The notes: a model not told the origin generated them from the sequence alone. 64,000 nt of DNA from SXTU01 sp964496695 (GCA_964496695.1 CAZCBE010000002.1:62001-126000), one strand, 5' to 3'; shown: positions 33,565 through 50,452, counted from the first letter of the stretch. Made by a program: numbers and translations.

Positions 33565-33607
33565 CCCCTGACGGGGAGATTTGGATCGGACGGGTGAAAG
33601 TAATTTC

Positions 33608-33683
<76 letters not shown>

Positions 33684-33749
33684 GATTTTAGGCCGGTCGG
33701 CAACGGTCGGACATAGCAGCAGAGTCAACCACTAACTAGAACATCGCAA

Positions 33750-34949
33750 ATGGCAAAAGAAGCCTTCAAACGGACGAAACCCCACGTGAACGTCGGCACC
33801 ATCGGCCACGTTGACCACGGCAAATCCACCCTCACGGCCTGCATCGTGGCCGTGCAGAACCGCAAGGGCCTGGCACCCGCAATTTCCTACGCCGACATCA
33901 CCAAGGGCGGCACGGTGCGCGACGAGTCCAAGACCGTGACCATCGCGGCCTCGCACGTCGAATACGAGTCCGACCTGCGCCACTACGCGCACGTGGACTG
34001 CCCCGGCCACGCTGACTACGTCAAGAACATGATCACCGGCGCCGCCCAGATGGACGGCGCGATCCTGGTCGTGTCCGCCGCGGACGGCCCGATGCCGCAG
34101 ACGCGCGAGCACATCCTCCTGGCCCGCCAGGTCGGCGTGCCCGCCATCGTCGTCTTCCTGAACAAGGTGGACCTCGTGGACGACGCGGAACTGCTCGACC
34201 TCGTCGAGATGGAAATCCGCGACCTCCTGACGAAGTATCAGTTCCCCGGTGACAAGACCCCGATCATCCGGGGCAGTGCCACCGCCGCCATGGCCGGCAA
34301 GCCGGAAGGCGAGAAGGCCGTGCAGGACCTGCTCACCGCGATTGACACGTTCATCCCGGAGCCCGTGCGCGAGATCGACAAGCCGTTCCTCATGTGCATC
34401 GAGGACGTGTTCAACATCGAAGGTCGCGGCACCGTCGTGACCGGTCGTGTGGAGCGCGGCATCCTCAAGAAGATGGACGAAGTCGAAATCGTCGGCATCA
34501 AGGACACGCGCAAGACCACGGCGACGGACATCGAAATGTTCCGCAAGCTCCTCGACGAAGCCCGCTCGGGTGAAAACGTCGGTGTGCTGCTCCGCGGCAC
34601 GAAGAAGGAAGAAGTCGAGCGCGGCATGGTGCTGGCCAAGCCGGGCAGCATCAAGCCCTACACGAAGTTCAAGGCCGAGGTTTACGTCCTCACCAAGGAC
34701 GAGGGTGGCCGCCACACGCCGTTCTTCAACAAGTATCGTCCCCAGTTCTACTTCCGCACCTCGGACGTGACCGGCAATGTCACGCTCCCGGCCGGAGTGG
34801 AAATGGTGATGCCCGGCGACAACGTCTCCGTGGACATCGAACTCATCGTCGGTGTCGCCATGGAAAAGGGCCAGCGCTTCGCGATCCGCGAAGGTGGCCG
34901 CACCATCGGCGCCGGCCGCGTGAGCGACATCATCGCGACCGTCGCTTAA
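33750..34949 (+). CDS. tuf: Elongation factor Tu
   Basis: 399 residues, slightly longer than E. coli EF-Tu. GTP-binding motifs are intact: GHVDHGKST, DCPGHADYVKNMITGAAQMD and NKVD. EF-Tu carries aminoacyl-tRNA to the ribosomal A site. The gene lies between tRNA-Thr and tRNA-Trp/Ser, far from fusA, instead of in its usual place after fusA. A strong terminator follows. Only one tuf gene is present in the window. Confidence 0.99.
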   Translation: MAKEAFKRTKPHVNVGTIGHVDHGKSTLTACIVAVQNRKGLAPAISYADITKGGTVRDESKTVTIAASHVEYESDLRHYAHVDCPGHADYVKNMITGAAQMDGAILVVSAADGPMPQTREHILLARQVGVPAIVVFLNKVDLVDDAELLDLVEMEIRDLLTKYQFPGDKTPIIRGSATAAMAGKPEGEKAVQDLLTAIDTFIPEPVREIDKPFLMCIEDVFNIEGRGTVVTGRVERGILKKMDEVEIVGIKDTRKTTATDIEMFRKLLDEARSGENVGVLLRGTKKEEVERGMVLAKPGSIKPYTKFKAEVYVLTKDEGGRHTPFFNKYRPQFYFRTSDVTGNVTLPAGVEMVMPGDNVSVDIELIVGVAMEKGQRFAIREGGRTIGAGRVSDIIATVA

Positions 34950-34963
34950 TCAAAACAATCATT

Positions 34964-34998
34964 GGGGAGGGCGGGGTGAAAGCCCCGTCTCCCTTTTT
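34964..34998 (+). terminator. Rho-independent terminator after tuf
   Basis: GGGGAGGGCGGGG (34964-34976) pairs, with one bulge, with CCCCGTCTCCC (34983-34993) and is followed by five Ts. The tRNA genes downstream begin about 35 bp later, so they depend on read-through or on a promoter I cannot see. Confidence 0.8.
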
Positions 34999-35032
34999 CG
35001 TCCCGATAACAGAAAATCATCCGAATGGCACT

Positions 35033-35108
35033 AGGGCGTTAGCTCAATTGGTAGAGTAGCGGTCTCCAAAACCGTTGGTTGGGGGTTCGAGTCCCTCACG
35101 CCCTGCCA
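35033..35108 (+). tRNA. tRNA-Trp (CCA anticodon)
   Basis: The acceptor AGGGCGT (35033-35039) pairs with ACGCCCT (35098-35104); the loop CTCCAAA holds the anticodon CCA; the 3' CCA is encoded. The tRNA-Trp to secE order is widely conserved, and here tRNA-Ser is inserted between the two. Confidence 0.95.
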
Positions 35109-35117
35109 GCCGGTGCT

Positions 35118-35207
35118 GGAGGGGTGGCAGAGTGGTCTATCGCGGCGGTCTTGAAAACCGCTTCGGGTGAAAGCCCGACGGGGGTTCGAATCCCTCCCCC
35201 TCCGCCA
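35118..35207 (+). tRNA. tRNA-Ser (TGA anticodon)
   Basis: A 90-nt gene with a long variable arm, as expected for tRNA-Ser. GGAGGGG (35118-35124) pairs with CCCCTCC (35197-35203); the loop CTTGAAA holds TGA; the 3' CCA is encoded. It starts ten bases after tRNA-Trp and precedes secE by 29 bases. Confidence 0.95.
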
Positions 35208-35236
35208 AGCCGGATGATGCAGCAGAATTAAAAGTC

Positions 35237-35494
35237 GTGAGCACGTTTCAAATGGTCTTGCTGGGCGTGGCGGTCGCCGTGTTTGCCTGGGCATGGCAAA
35301 AGGGGCACCTGCTGCGCCTCGGCAATTACGTGGACGAGACGAAAGTCGAGCTGCGCAAATGCACCTGGCCGACGCGGGAAGAGCTGAAGGGCTCGACCGT
35401 GGTGGTCATCATCAGCACCGGCATCGTGGCCGCGTTCACGGTCAGCGTGGATTTTCTCATCAGCCGGCTCGTCATCCTGCTGAACAACTTCTAA
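35237..35494 (+). CDS. secE: Preprotein translocase subunit SecE
   Basis: 85 residues from a GTG start. The conserved cytoplasmic segment VDETKVELRKCTWPTREEL is followed by one long hydrophobic helix (VVVIISTGIVAAFTVSVDFLIS), and the N-terminus has a second hydrophobic segment. SecE clamps SecY in the SecYEG channel. Thirteen bases separate it from nusG, the usual partner gene. Confidence 0.95.
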   Translation: MSTFQMVLLGVAVAVFAWAWQKGHLLRLGNYVDETKVELRKCTWPTREELKGSTVVVIISTGIVAAFTVSVDFLISRLVILLNNF

Positions 35495-35507
35495 CCGAAA
35501 GCACGCC

Positions 35508-36056
35508 ATGCAAAGCCAGTGGTTCGCCATTCATACGCTGTCCGGCCAGGAGCTGAAGGTTCGCGACAACATCGAGAAACGCATCAAGACCGAGGAGATG
35601 CAGGACTACATCAAGGAAGTGATGGTTCCGATGGAGAAGGTCGTCGAGGTGCGCAACCAGAAGAAGACGGTCACGACGCGCAAGCTGCATCCGGGCTACG
35701 TTTACATTGACATGGTGCTGCTGGACGAGAACCGCCGCCTGCTGGACCGCCCGTGGTATTTCATCCGCGAGACGACCGGCATCATCGGCTTCGTCGGCGG
35801 CGAGCGTCCCGTCTCCGTGAGCCGCGAGGAGATTGACGTGATCAAGGAGCAGATCAGCGAGTCCGAGGACACGGAGAAGCCCAAGGTCAACTTCGAGGTG
35901 GGCGAGACCATCAAGATCAACGACGGCCCGTTCCTGAACTTCAGCGGCGTGATCGAGGAGATTGATCCCGCCCGCGGCAAGCTCAAGGTGACGGTCAACA
36001 TTTTCGGACGGAACACCCCCGTCGAACTCGAATACTGGCAGGTCGAAAAGGCCTAG
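35508..36056 (+). CDS. nusG: Transcription termination/antitermination factor NusG
   Basis: 182 residues. The N-terminal NGN domain begins QWFAIHTLSGQELKVRDNIE and the C-terminal KOW domain is FEVGETIKINDGPFLNFSGV. NusG binds RNA polymerase and links it to Rho or to the ribosome. It lies in the canonical secE-nusG-rplK order. The acidic linker ISESEDTEKPK between the two domains is typical. Confidence 0.97.
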   Translation: MQSQWFAIHTLSGQELKVRDNIEKRIKTEEMQDYIKEVMVPMEKVVEVRNQKKTVTTRKLHPGYVYIDMVLLDENRRLLDRPWYFIRETTGIIGFVGGERPVSVSREEIDVIKEQISESEDTEKPKVNFEVGETIKINDGPFLNFSGVIEEIDPARGKLKVTVNIFGRNTPVELEYWQVEKA

Positions 36057-36102
36057 CCCGCGTGCTTCCCAGCGACATTAAAGACAGCATTTTCATCCCC
36101 TT

Positions 36103-36528
36103 ATGGCAAAGAAAGTAACCGGATCCATCAAGCTCGCCATTGCCGCCGGCCAGGCGAACCCCGCCCCGCCCGTCGGCCCCGCGCTCGGCCAGCACGGCGT
36201 GAACATCATGGCGTTCTGCAAGGAATTCAACGCGGCCACGAAGGAGCAGGCCGGCCTCGTGATTCCCGTCATCATCACCGTCTATCAGGACAAGTCCTTC
36301 ACCTGCGTTTACAAGTCGCCGCCCGCGTCCATCCTGCTCAAGAAGGCCGCCGGGGTCGCCTCCGGCTCCAAGACGCCGAACAAGGACAAAGTCGGCAAGG
36401 TCACGCGCAAGCAGATCCTTGAGATCGTCAAGATGAAGCAGAAGGACCTGAACGTGAACAGCGAGGACGCCGCCGTGCGCCTCATCTCCGGCACCGCCCG
36501 GAGCATGGGAATTGAAGTTGTCGGTTAA
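36103..36528 (+). CDS. rplK: 50S ribosomal protein L11
   Basis: 141 residues. The N-terminal domain carries the PPVGPALGQHGVNIMAFCKEFN block and the C-terminal half ends IEVVG after the RSMGIEV motif. L11 binds 23S rRNA at the GTPase centre. A start after a run of CCCCTT offers no obvious Shine-Dalgarno sequence. It is followed after 50 bases by rplA. Confidence 0.97.
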   Translation: MAKKVTGSIKLAIAAGQANPAPPVGPALGQHGVNIMAFCKEFNAATKEQAGLVIPVIITVYQDKSFTCVYKSPPASILLKKAAGVASGSKTPNKDKVGKVTRKQILEIVKMKQKDLNVNSEDAAVRLISGTARSMGIEVVG

Positions 36529-36578
36529 CTCAAACCGCGGGAGGGCGCTCTGCGTCCGCATGCACCGCACCAAACCAA

Positions 36579-37277
36579 ATGCCCAGCAAACGCTATAATA
36601 AAAACGCGAAGTTGGTGGAGGCCCGCAAGCCCCACAGCTTGAAGGACGCCGTCCAGCTCCTCGCGAAGTTCGAAAAGGCCAAGTTCAACGAGACCGTTGA
36701 CCTCGCTTTCCGCCTCGGGGTGGACCCGAAGCAGAGCGACCAGATGGTCCGCGGCACCGTTCCGCTGCCTCACGGCTCCGGCAAGGTGGTCCGCGTGCTC
36801 GTCTTCGCCAAGCCCGGTCCGACCGCGGAAGCGGCCCGCCAGGCCGGTGCGGAGTTCGTCGGCTTCGACGACATGATCAAGAAGTGCACCGAAGGCTGGG
36901 TGGATTTCGATGTCGCGGTCGCCACGCCCGAGGCGATGGTGGAAGTCCGCAAGCTCGGCAAGGTGCTCGGACCGCGCGGTCTGATGCCCAATCCGAAGAC
37001 CGGCACCGTGACCGATGACACCGCCAAGGCGGTCAGGGAAGTCAAGGCCGGCCGCGTCGAGTTCAAGGTGGACAAGGCGGGCAACATCCATGTGCCCGTC
37101 GGCAAGGCCTCCTTCAAGCCGGAGCAGCTCGAGGAAAACGCCCGTTCCGTCATCGAGGCGGTCGCGAAGGCCCGTCCGGCCAGCGTGAAGGGTGTCTTCA
37201 TGCAGAGCTGCACCATCTCGGCCACCATGAGTCCGGGCGTCCGCGTGGACACCCGGGAGTTCATCGCCGCCACTTAA
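36579..37277 (+). CDS. rplA: 50S ribosomal protein L1
   Basis: 232 residues with the L1 landmarks FNETVDLAFRLGVDPKQSDQ, RGTVPLPHGSGK and GPRGLMPNPKTGTVT. L1 binds the L1 stalk of 23S rRNA and, in many bacteria, represses its own operon through a similar mRNA site. No clear mimic of that site was seen in the rplK leader, but I could not fold it. Only 21 bases separate it from rplJ. Confidence 0.97.
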   Translation: MPSKRYNKNAKLVEARKPHSLKDAVQLLAKFEKAKFNETVDLAFRLGVDPKQSDQMVRGTVPLPHGSGKVVRVLVFAKPGPTAEAARQAGAEFVGFDDMIKKCTEGWVDFDVAVATPEAMVEVRKLGKVLGPRGLMPNPKTGTVTDDTAKAVREVKAGRVEFKVDKAGNIHVPVGKASFKPEQLEENARSVIEAVAKARPASVKGVFMQSCTISATMSPGVRVDTREFIAAT

Positions 37278-37298
37278 TCTTTACCCCTCCAGAATCCC

Positions 37299-37811
37299 AT
37301 GCGTGCCGCCAAGAAATTCATCACCAGCGAATACGTCGCCCGGCTCAATGCCTCGCCGTTTTTCATCGTTGTGGACTACACGGGCCTGACCGTGACGCAC
37401 TTCAACGAACTGCGCACCCGCCTCCGCAAGGGCGGAGCCGAGGCGCATGTCGTCAAGAACAGCATCTTCCGCATTGCCGCCAAGGAAGCCGGCCTCGCCG
37501 ATCTCTCGGGCGCGCTGACGGGCCAGATTGCCGTGGTCACCGGCCAGAAGGACGTCTCCGCCGCCGCGAAGACGTTGAAGAACTTCGCCGCCGAGTTCGA
37601 GAAGCCGAAGCTCAAGTTCGGCCATCTCGGCAACAAGCGCCTGGAAGGCGCGGACCTGCTCGCCCTCGCTGATCTGCCGTCGCTCGAAGTGTTGCGCGGC
37701 AAGCTGCTGGGCGTGCTGCAGGCCCCGGCTCAAAAGCTCGCGGCCATGATCAACACGCCTGGTTCGCAGCTCGCCCGGGTCATCAAGGCCAAGAGCGAAA
37801 AGCCGGCCTGA
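37299..37811 (+). CDS. rplJ: 50S ribosomal protein L10
   Basis: 170 residues. It starts MRAAKKFITSEYVARLNASP and contains FFIVVDYTGLTVTHFNELRT and the VKNSIFRIAAKE block. The C-terminal helix (LAAMINTPGSQLARVIKAKS) binds L7/L12 dimers. The gap to rplA is only 21 bases, so the classic L10 leader RNA cannot lie directly upstream. Confidence 0.97.
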   Translation: MRAAKKFITSEYVARLNASPFFIVVDYTGLTVTHFNELRTRLRKGGAEAHVVKNSIFRIAAKEAGLADLSGALTGQIAVVTGQKDVSAAAKTLKNFAAEFEKPKLKFGHLGNKRLEGADLLALADLPSLEVLRGKLLGVLQAPAQKLAAMINTPGSQLARVIKAKSEKPA

Positions 37812-37988
37812 AGCATCGGCGACCGGGTTCCTTCAGCGGAATTCGGGCGCTGATATTGAACAGATTTCCTTCCTGCCGGTCGCAGGAGGGGGAAACAAAC
37901 AACGAAACAAACAGAGTGAATCGTCGGTCGGCGGCTGCCGGCTCAAATCCTCGGGGCTCCGGGGGCGACGAGACTAAAGAAAGGTAAC
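37812..37988 (+). other. rplJ-rplL intergenic region
   Basis: 177 bases, long for this operon. It is A-rich in the middle (ACAAACAACGAAACAAACA near 37896) between GC-rich flanks and ends with AAGAAAGGTAAC before the rplL ATG, which gives a plausible ribosome-binding site. It could separately boost L7/L12, which is needed in four or more copies per ribosome. I see no certain promoter. Confidence 0.4.
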
Positions 37989-38372
37989 ATGGCTGATATC
38001 GCAAAGTTGGTTGATGAGTTGAGCGCGCTGACGGTTCTGGAAGCCGCCGACTTGGTGAAGCAGTTGGAAGGCAAGTGGGGCGTGACCGCCGCTGCTCCGG
38101 TGGCTGCTGCCGCCGCTGGTGGTGGGGCTGCTGCCGCTGCTCCGGCTGCTGTCGCGAAGGATACCTTTGATGTCATCCTCAAGGAAATTGGCGCCAACAA
38201 GATTGGCGTCATCAAGGCCGTTCGTGAGGTCAAGGCCGGTCTGGGTCTCGCTGAGGCCAAGGCGCTGGTCGAAGGCGCTCCGAAGCCCGTGCTCGAAGGC
38301 GCGAACAAGGCGGACTCCGAAGCTGCCAAGAAGAAGCTCGAAGACGCCGGCGCGAAGGTTGAACTCAAGTAA
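37989..38372 (+). CDS. rplL: 50S ribosomal protein L7/L12
   Basis: 127 residues with an N-terminal dimer domain (KLVDELSALTVLEAADLVKQ), an alanine/glycine hinge near residues 35-56 and the C-terminal factor-binding domain (KIGVIKAVREVKAGLGLAEA). It forms the stalk that recruits elongation factors. It ends 204 bases before rpoB. Confidence 0.98.
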   Translation: MADIAKLVDELSALTVLEAADLVKQLEGKWGVTAAAPVAAAAAGGGAAAAAPAAVAKDTFDVILKEIGANKIGVIKAVREVKAGLGLAEAKALVEGAPKPVLEGANKADSEAAKKKLEDAGAKVELK

Positions 38373-38386
38373 GCATTGTCATTCAG

Positions 38387-38420
38387 GCGGGCGGCGGCCC
38401 CTGTGCCGTCGCCCGCTCTT
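38387..38420 (+). terminator. Hairpin between rplL and rpoB, possible partial terminator
   Basis: GCGGGCGGCGGC (38387-38398) pairs with GCCGTCGCCCGC (38405-38416) with one mismatch and is followed by a short TCTTCC. An attenuator between rplL and rpoB is known in E. coli and lowers polymerase relative to ribosomal protein output; this may play the same part. Confidence 0.5.
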
Positions 38421-38576
38421 CCTCCCGAGGGAGGCATGAATGACCGGACACCAGATTTGTTGCAGAAGTAGTTTTTGATTTTTTGTGGCGGACTTCCGAA
38501 GCAATTCGGAAGGCTGCCTATTTTCGTCCCGTAATGAAAATGCCCGGCAGGTGCCAGGCCAGCCCGAAAGAAACAA

Positions 38577-42485
<3,909 letters not shown>

Positions 42486-42515
42486 TCCTACGTAACCACC
42501 CAAGCACTAAACATT

Positions 42516-46655
<4,140 letters not shown>

Positions 46656-46688
46656 AACTGAAATGTTCCGGTCAACCCAAAAAACAGG

Positions 46689-46751
46689 TTGCCACGACTC
46701 CTGCATTTGCTAACAATCCGCGCTCCTTTCACCCGAACCGGGAAAGGGCGC
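46689..46751 (+). promoter_or_regulatory. Possible str promoter and leader hairpin upstream of rpsL
   Basis: TTGCCA at 46689-46694 with TAACAA at 46711-46716, 16 bp apart, is a weak promoter match. A hairpin follows at 46720-46751 (GCGCTCCTTTC facing GAAAGGGCGC, one bulge). In many bacteria an S7-binding site sits in this operon; nothing here proves one. Confidence 0.4.
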
Positions 46752-46771
46752 AAAACTGAAGGCTGAAAAGC

Positions 46772-47170
46772 ATGCCGACCATCAATCAACTCGTCCGTAA
46801 GGGCCGTAACAAGATTCGTTACAAGTCCAAATCCCCGGCGCTCGAAGGCGCGTCCTTCCGCCGCGGGGTGTGTGTGCAGGTCATGACCCGCACGCCTAAA
46901 AAGCCGAACTCCGCGCTCCGCAAGGTCGCGAAGGTCCGCCTCACCAACGGCTATGAGATCATCGCCTACATCCCGGATGAAGGCCATAATCTCCAGGAGC
47001 ACTCCATCGTGCTCGTGCGTGGCGGCCGCGTGAAAGATCTTCCCGGCGTGCGCTATCACATCGTCCGCGGCACCTTCGACGCCGCCGGCGTCGAGAAGCG
47101 CCGGGTCAGCCGTTCCAAGTATGGCGTGAAACGCCCGAAGGCCGCCAAGGCCGGCGAAGCCAAGAAGTAA
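46772..47170 (+). CDS. rpsL: 30S ribosomal protein S12
   Basis: 132 residues beginning MPTINQLVRKGRNKIRYKSK, longer than E. coli S12 by an alanine/lysine tail. The streptomycin-related loop TPKKPNSALRKVAKVRL and the block EHSIVLVRGGRVKDLPGVRYHIVRG are intact; the lysines of PKKPNS and GGRVKDLPGV match sensitive forms. It starts the str cluster. Confidence 0.98.
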   Translation: MPTINQLVRKGRNKIRYKSKSPALEGASFRRGVCVQVMTRTPKKPNSALRKVAKVRLTNGYEIIAYIPDEGHNLQEHSIVLVRGGRVKDLPGVRYHIVRGTFDAAGVEKRRVSRSKYGVKRPKAAKAGEAKK

Positions 47171-47193
47171 ATTTCGTCTAACCACCGCCCTCC

Positions 47194-47667
47194 ATGTCCC
47201 GTCGCCGCCAAGCCAACAAACGCCAGATCATCGCCGATGGCCGCTTTAACAGCGTGCTCGTCGGACGCCTCGTCAACACCGTCATGCAGTGCGGCAAGAA
47301 GAGCGTCGCCCAGCGCATCGTTTACGGTGCCTTCGACTCCCTTGCCGAGAAGGTGCCTGACGCCAGCCCGGTGGACGTCCTCCAGCGCGCCGTGGACAAC
47401 GCCAAGCCGCGCCTTGAGGTCAAGCCCCGCCGCGTCGGTGGCGCCACCTACCAGGTGCCGCTCGAAGTGCCGGCCGACCGCCAGGCCTCGCTCGCCGTCC
47501 GCTGGATCGTGAGCTTCGCCGACGGCCGCAAGGGCATCCCCATGAGCCAGGCGCTCGCCGCCGAGATCATGGACGCCTATCAAGGGCAGGGGAACGCCAT
47601 CCGCAAGCGCGACGAAGTCCACAAGACCGCGCAGGCGAACAAGGCCTTCGCGCACTTCCGCTGGTAG
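47194..47667 (+). CDS. rpsG: 30S ribosomal protein S7
   Basis: 157 residues. It starts MSRRRQANKRQIIADGRFNS and includes LVGRLVNTVMQCGKKSVAQR and the RRVGGATYQVPLEV block. S7 begins 30S head assembly and can repress the str operon. It ends 76 bases before fusA. Confidence 0.98.
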   Translation: MSRRRQANKRQIIADGRFNSVLVGRLVNTVMQCGKKSVAQRIVYGAFDSLAEKVPDASPVDVLQRAVDNAKPRLEVKPRRVGGATYQVPLEVPADRQASLAVRWIVSFADGRKGIPMSQALAAEIMDAYQGQGNAIRKRDEVHKTAQANKAFAHFRW

Positions 47668-47683
47668 TCGAAAACTTTTTTTG

Positions 47684-47717
47684 ACGCCCCGCGGCGCACA
47701 CCGTCCCGGGGCGTTTT
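47684..47717 (+). terminator. Weak terminator-like hairpin between rpsG and fusA
   Basis: ACGCCCCG (47684-47691) pairs with CGGGGCGT (47707-47714) over a 15-nt loop, then TTTTCGTTG. The stem is short, so it would at most reduce read-through to fusA. Confidence 0.4.
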
Positions 47718-47743
47718 CGTTGATACCGCCAACTATTCCGCAC

Positions 47744-49966
47744 ATGAGCACCCTCGTTGAAAACAAGGCCGTCAATTCGCCGCACCGGCAATACACGCTG
47801 GAGCGCACGCGCAACATCGGCATCGCCGCGCACATTGACGCCGGCAAGACGACCACCACCGAGCGCATCCTGTTTTACACCGGCCTGATCCACAAGATCG
47901 GTGACGTGGATGACGGCAACACCGTGACGGACTGGATGGAGCAGGAACGCGAACGCGGCATCACGATCACCTCCGCCGCCGTCACCTGCTTCTGGACGCA
48001 GAAGTGCGCGAAGGCGGGCGAGGACAAGGTTTACAAGGCCTTCAACAACATCCCGCACCGCATCAACATCATTGACACCCCCGGCCACGTGGACTTCACC
48101 GCCGAGGTGGAGCGCTCCATGCGCGTGCTGGACGGCGCGGTCGCCGTGTTCTGCGGCGTCGCCGGCGTGCAGCCGCAGTCCGAGACGGTCTGGCGGCAGG
48201 CGACCAAATACAAGGTCCCGCGCATCGCGTTTGTGAACAAGATGGACCGCATCGGCGCGAACTTTGAGAACGCGCTGAACGACATGCGCACCAAGCTGCG
48301 CGCGTATGCGTTCCCGATCTTCCTGCCCCTCGGTGCCGGCCCGACCGAGGCCGAAGGCAAGACCGTTGTCGGCGGCTTTGAAGGCGTGATTGACGTGGTC
48401 AATCAGAAGGCCATCAACTGGGGCCCGACCGAGGCCAATGAAGGCCTGAACTACGACGTCACGGACATTCCCGCCGAGCATCTGGAGCGCGCCCAGGCCG
48501 CGCTTGCCGAGTTGATTGACGCCGTCTCCAACAAGGACGACGAGATCGCCAACCTCGTGCTCGAAGAGAAGCCGATTGCCCCCGAGGTGCTCAAGGCCGC
48601 CATCCGCCGCCTCACCTGCAAGATCGAGATCATCCCCGTCCTCTGCGGCTCCGCCTTCAAGAAAAAGGGCGTGCAGGTCCTCGTGGATGCCGTCGTGGAT
48701 TACCTCCCGTCGCCGCTGGACATTCCTCCCGCCCAAGGCCACGAGCCGGGCACGGACAACCAGGTGGCCGTGCCGACGGACGACAACCAGAAGTTCTGCT
48801 CGCTCGCGTTCAAGCTCTGGACCGACCCCTACGCGGGCAAGCTGGTGTTCTTCCGCGTCTATTCCGGCCACCTCAAGAAGGGTGACAACATTTACAACCC
48901 GCGCACGCGCCGTCGCGAGCGCGTCAGCCGCCTGATGGTCATTCAAGGCAGCGAGCGCAAGGACATCGACGAGGTCTATGCCGGTGACATCGCCGCGCTC
49001 GTCGGCCTGCGCAACATCACCACCGGTGACACGATCTGCAACGAGGACTTCGACGTGGCCCTGGAGCCGCCGACCTTCCCCGAGCCCGTCATCAGCATGG
49101 CCGTCGAGCCGAAGACCAAGCAGGACCGCGACAAGATGTCCGAGGGCCTGCAGCGCCTCGCCGAGGAAGACCCGACCTTCCACTGCTTCACCAACGAGGA
49201 GACCGGCCAGCGCATCATCGCGGGCATGGGCGAGCTCCACCTGGAAATCATCATTGACCGCCTCAAGCGCGAGTTCAAGGTCGAGGCCAACTCCGGCGCG
49301 CCGCAGATCGCCTACCGCGAGACCATCACGAAGGCCGCCGAGGGCGAGGGCAAGTTCATCCGCCAGTCCGGTGGTCGCGGTCAATACGGCCACGCCTGCA
49401 TCACCCTGGAGCCCAATGAAAAGGGCAAGGGCGTCGAGATCGAGAACAAGATCGTCGGCGGCACCATCCCGAAGGAATACGTCCCGGCCGTCATCAACGG
49501 CATCGAGGAGGCCTGCCGCACCGGTGTGTATGCCGGCTACCAGGTCATTGACGTGAAGATCGCCGTGACCGACGGCTCCTTCCACGAAGTGGACTCCAAC
49601 GAGCTCGCCTTCAAGATGGCCGGCATCTTCGCGCTCAAGGACGCCTTCAAGTCCGCCGGCCCGATCATCCTCGAGCCCATCATGAAGGTCGAGGTCACCA
49701 CGCCTGACGAGTATCAGGGCGACCTCCTGGGCGACATCAACCGCCGCCGCGGCATCATCCACGCCGTGGAGGCCAAGAGCGGCCAGACCGTCCTGAACGC
49801 GCATGTGCCGCTGGCCGAGATGTTCGGCTACGCCACGGCCATCCGCTCCCTCTCGAAGGGCCGCGCGAGCTACAGCATGGAGCCGCACACCTTCGAGCAG
49901 GTGCCGCAGCAGATCGCGCAGCAGATCCTCGAGGTCTCGGCCAAGAAGCCCGCCGCGCGCACGTAG
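47744..49966 (+). CDS. fusA: Elongation factor G
   Basis: 740 residues from ATG at 47744; an upstream in-frame ATG reads through the rpsG trailer and was rejected. GTPase motifs AHIDAGKTTTTER, GITITSAAVTC, DTPGHVDFTAEVERS and NKMDRIGAN are complete. Between the switch I region and DTPGH there is a short extra loop (QKCAKAGEDKVYKAFNNIPH) not found in E. coli EF-G. It drives translocation and is followed by a strong terminator rather than by tuf and rpsJ. Confidence 0.98.
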   Translation: MSTLVENKAVNSPHRQYTLERTRNIGIAAHIDAGKTTTTERILFYTGLIHKIGDVDDGNTVTDWMEQERERGITITSAAVTCFWTQKCAKAGEDKVYKAFNNIPHRINIIDTPGHVDFTAEVERSMRVLDGAVAVFCGVAGVQPQSETVWRQATKYKVPRIAFVNKMDRIGANFENALNDMRTKLRAYAFPIFLPLGAGPTEAEGKTVVGGFEGVIDVVNQKAINWGPTEANEGLNYDVTDIPAEHLERAQAALAELIDAVSNKDDEIANLVLEEKPIAPEVLKAAIRRLTCKIEIIPVLCGSAFKKKGVQVLVDAVVDYLPSPLDIPPAQGHEPGTDNQVAVPTDDNQKFCSLAFKLWTDPYAGKLVFFRVYSGHLKKGDNIYNPRTRRRERVSRLMVIQGSERKDIDEVYAGDIAALVGLRNITTGDTICNEDFDVALEPPTFPEPVISMAVEPKTKQDRDKMSEGLQRLAEEDPTFHCFTNEETGQRIIAGMGELHLEIIIDRLKREFKVEANSGAPQIAYRETITKAAEGEGKFIRQSGGRGQYGHACITLEPNEKGKGVEIENKIVGGTIPKEYVPAVINGIEEACRTGVYAGYQVIDVKIAVTDGSFHEVDSNELAFKMAGIFALKDAFKSAGPIILEPIMKVEVTTPDEYQGDLLGDINRRRGIIHAVEAKSGQTVLNAHVPLAEMFGYATAIRSLSKGRASYSMEPHTFEQVPQQIAQQILEVSAKKPAART

Positions 49967-49985
49967 GCCATTCAGTCTTCACCAA

Positions 49986-50018
49986 GCCCGCCGGCCGCAA
50001 GGCCGGCGGGCTTTTTGT
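49986..50018 (+). terminator. Strong rho-independent terminator after fusA
   Basis: GCCCGCCGGCC (49986-49996) pairs perfectly with GGCCGGCGGGC (50001-50011) around a GCAA tetraloop, followed by five Ts. It cuts the str cluster from the S10 cluster. Confidence 0.92.
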
Positions 50019-50434
50019 TGGGGTGGTCTTACGGCCGTGAGGTATGCGGCATGCAAACCCGCAGAGGGAATCATGGCGAAGGTAGGGCGTGGCTCGTCCC
50101 GTGCGCGTCCGCTTAGTTCAGCGGCGCGCTGTTGAGGTGCAGTGACCGGATTAACGAGACGGGCGTGATGGCCACTGTCTCCGGCGGCGCGGAGCGTCTG
50201 GAGTGCGGCGTGTTCCACCGCCGCTTTTGGGCTGGGCGCACGATGAGGGCGGCGAGTTTGCCAACGCCCTGGCACGAGGAAAAGCGGTGCTGAAAGACAC
50301 CGCACTACAGACGCTGGCGCGACTTCCACTCTCTCGGGTTCCCGCGAATGTTGTGGGATCACCGGGTGCAAAAGATTGGGATGCATCCTATTCCGGCCAC
50401 TTTCAATAAAGGATCTTGCACCCAGGCAACGGAT
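50019..50434. repeat. Gene-free stretch after fusA with an inverted repeat
   Basis: No gene is supported. Imperfect arms of about 43 bp at 50187-50229 and 50280-50322 (cores GAGCGTCTGGAGTGCGGCG and CACCGCACTACAGACGCT) face each other over a 50-bp spacer. The stretch marks the left boundary of the insert between fusA and rpsJ. No promoter is evident. Confidence 0.7.
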
Positions 50435-50452
50435 ATGGATCGGATCACCTGC

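Larger units (their letters stand above)
32497..33607. repeat. 1.1-kb repeat-dense gene-free stretch
   Basis: No gene is supported. It carries an inverted pair 33108-33131/33249-33272 (24 bp, perfect; core AGCCCAGCGATTCATCGCTG), a hairpin 32974-32997/33003-33026 (three mismatches in 24, 5-nt loop), a third copy of its GCTGTTTTCGGTGGA core near 32715, and loosely inverted AATTCCAAACTTCAAGG-type tracts at about 32750-32810 and 32905-32963. The right end holds the promoter and leader of tRNA-Thr. Confidence 0.85.

Noticed and set aside
37278..37298. An L10 leader regulatory RNA before rplJ.
   Set aside because: Only 21 bases separate rplA and rplJ, too few for the leader structure.
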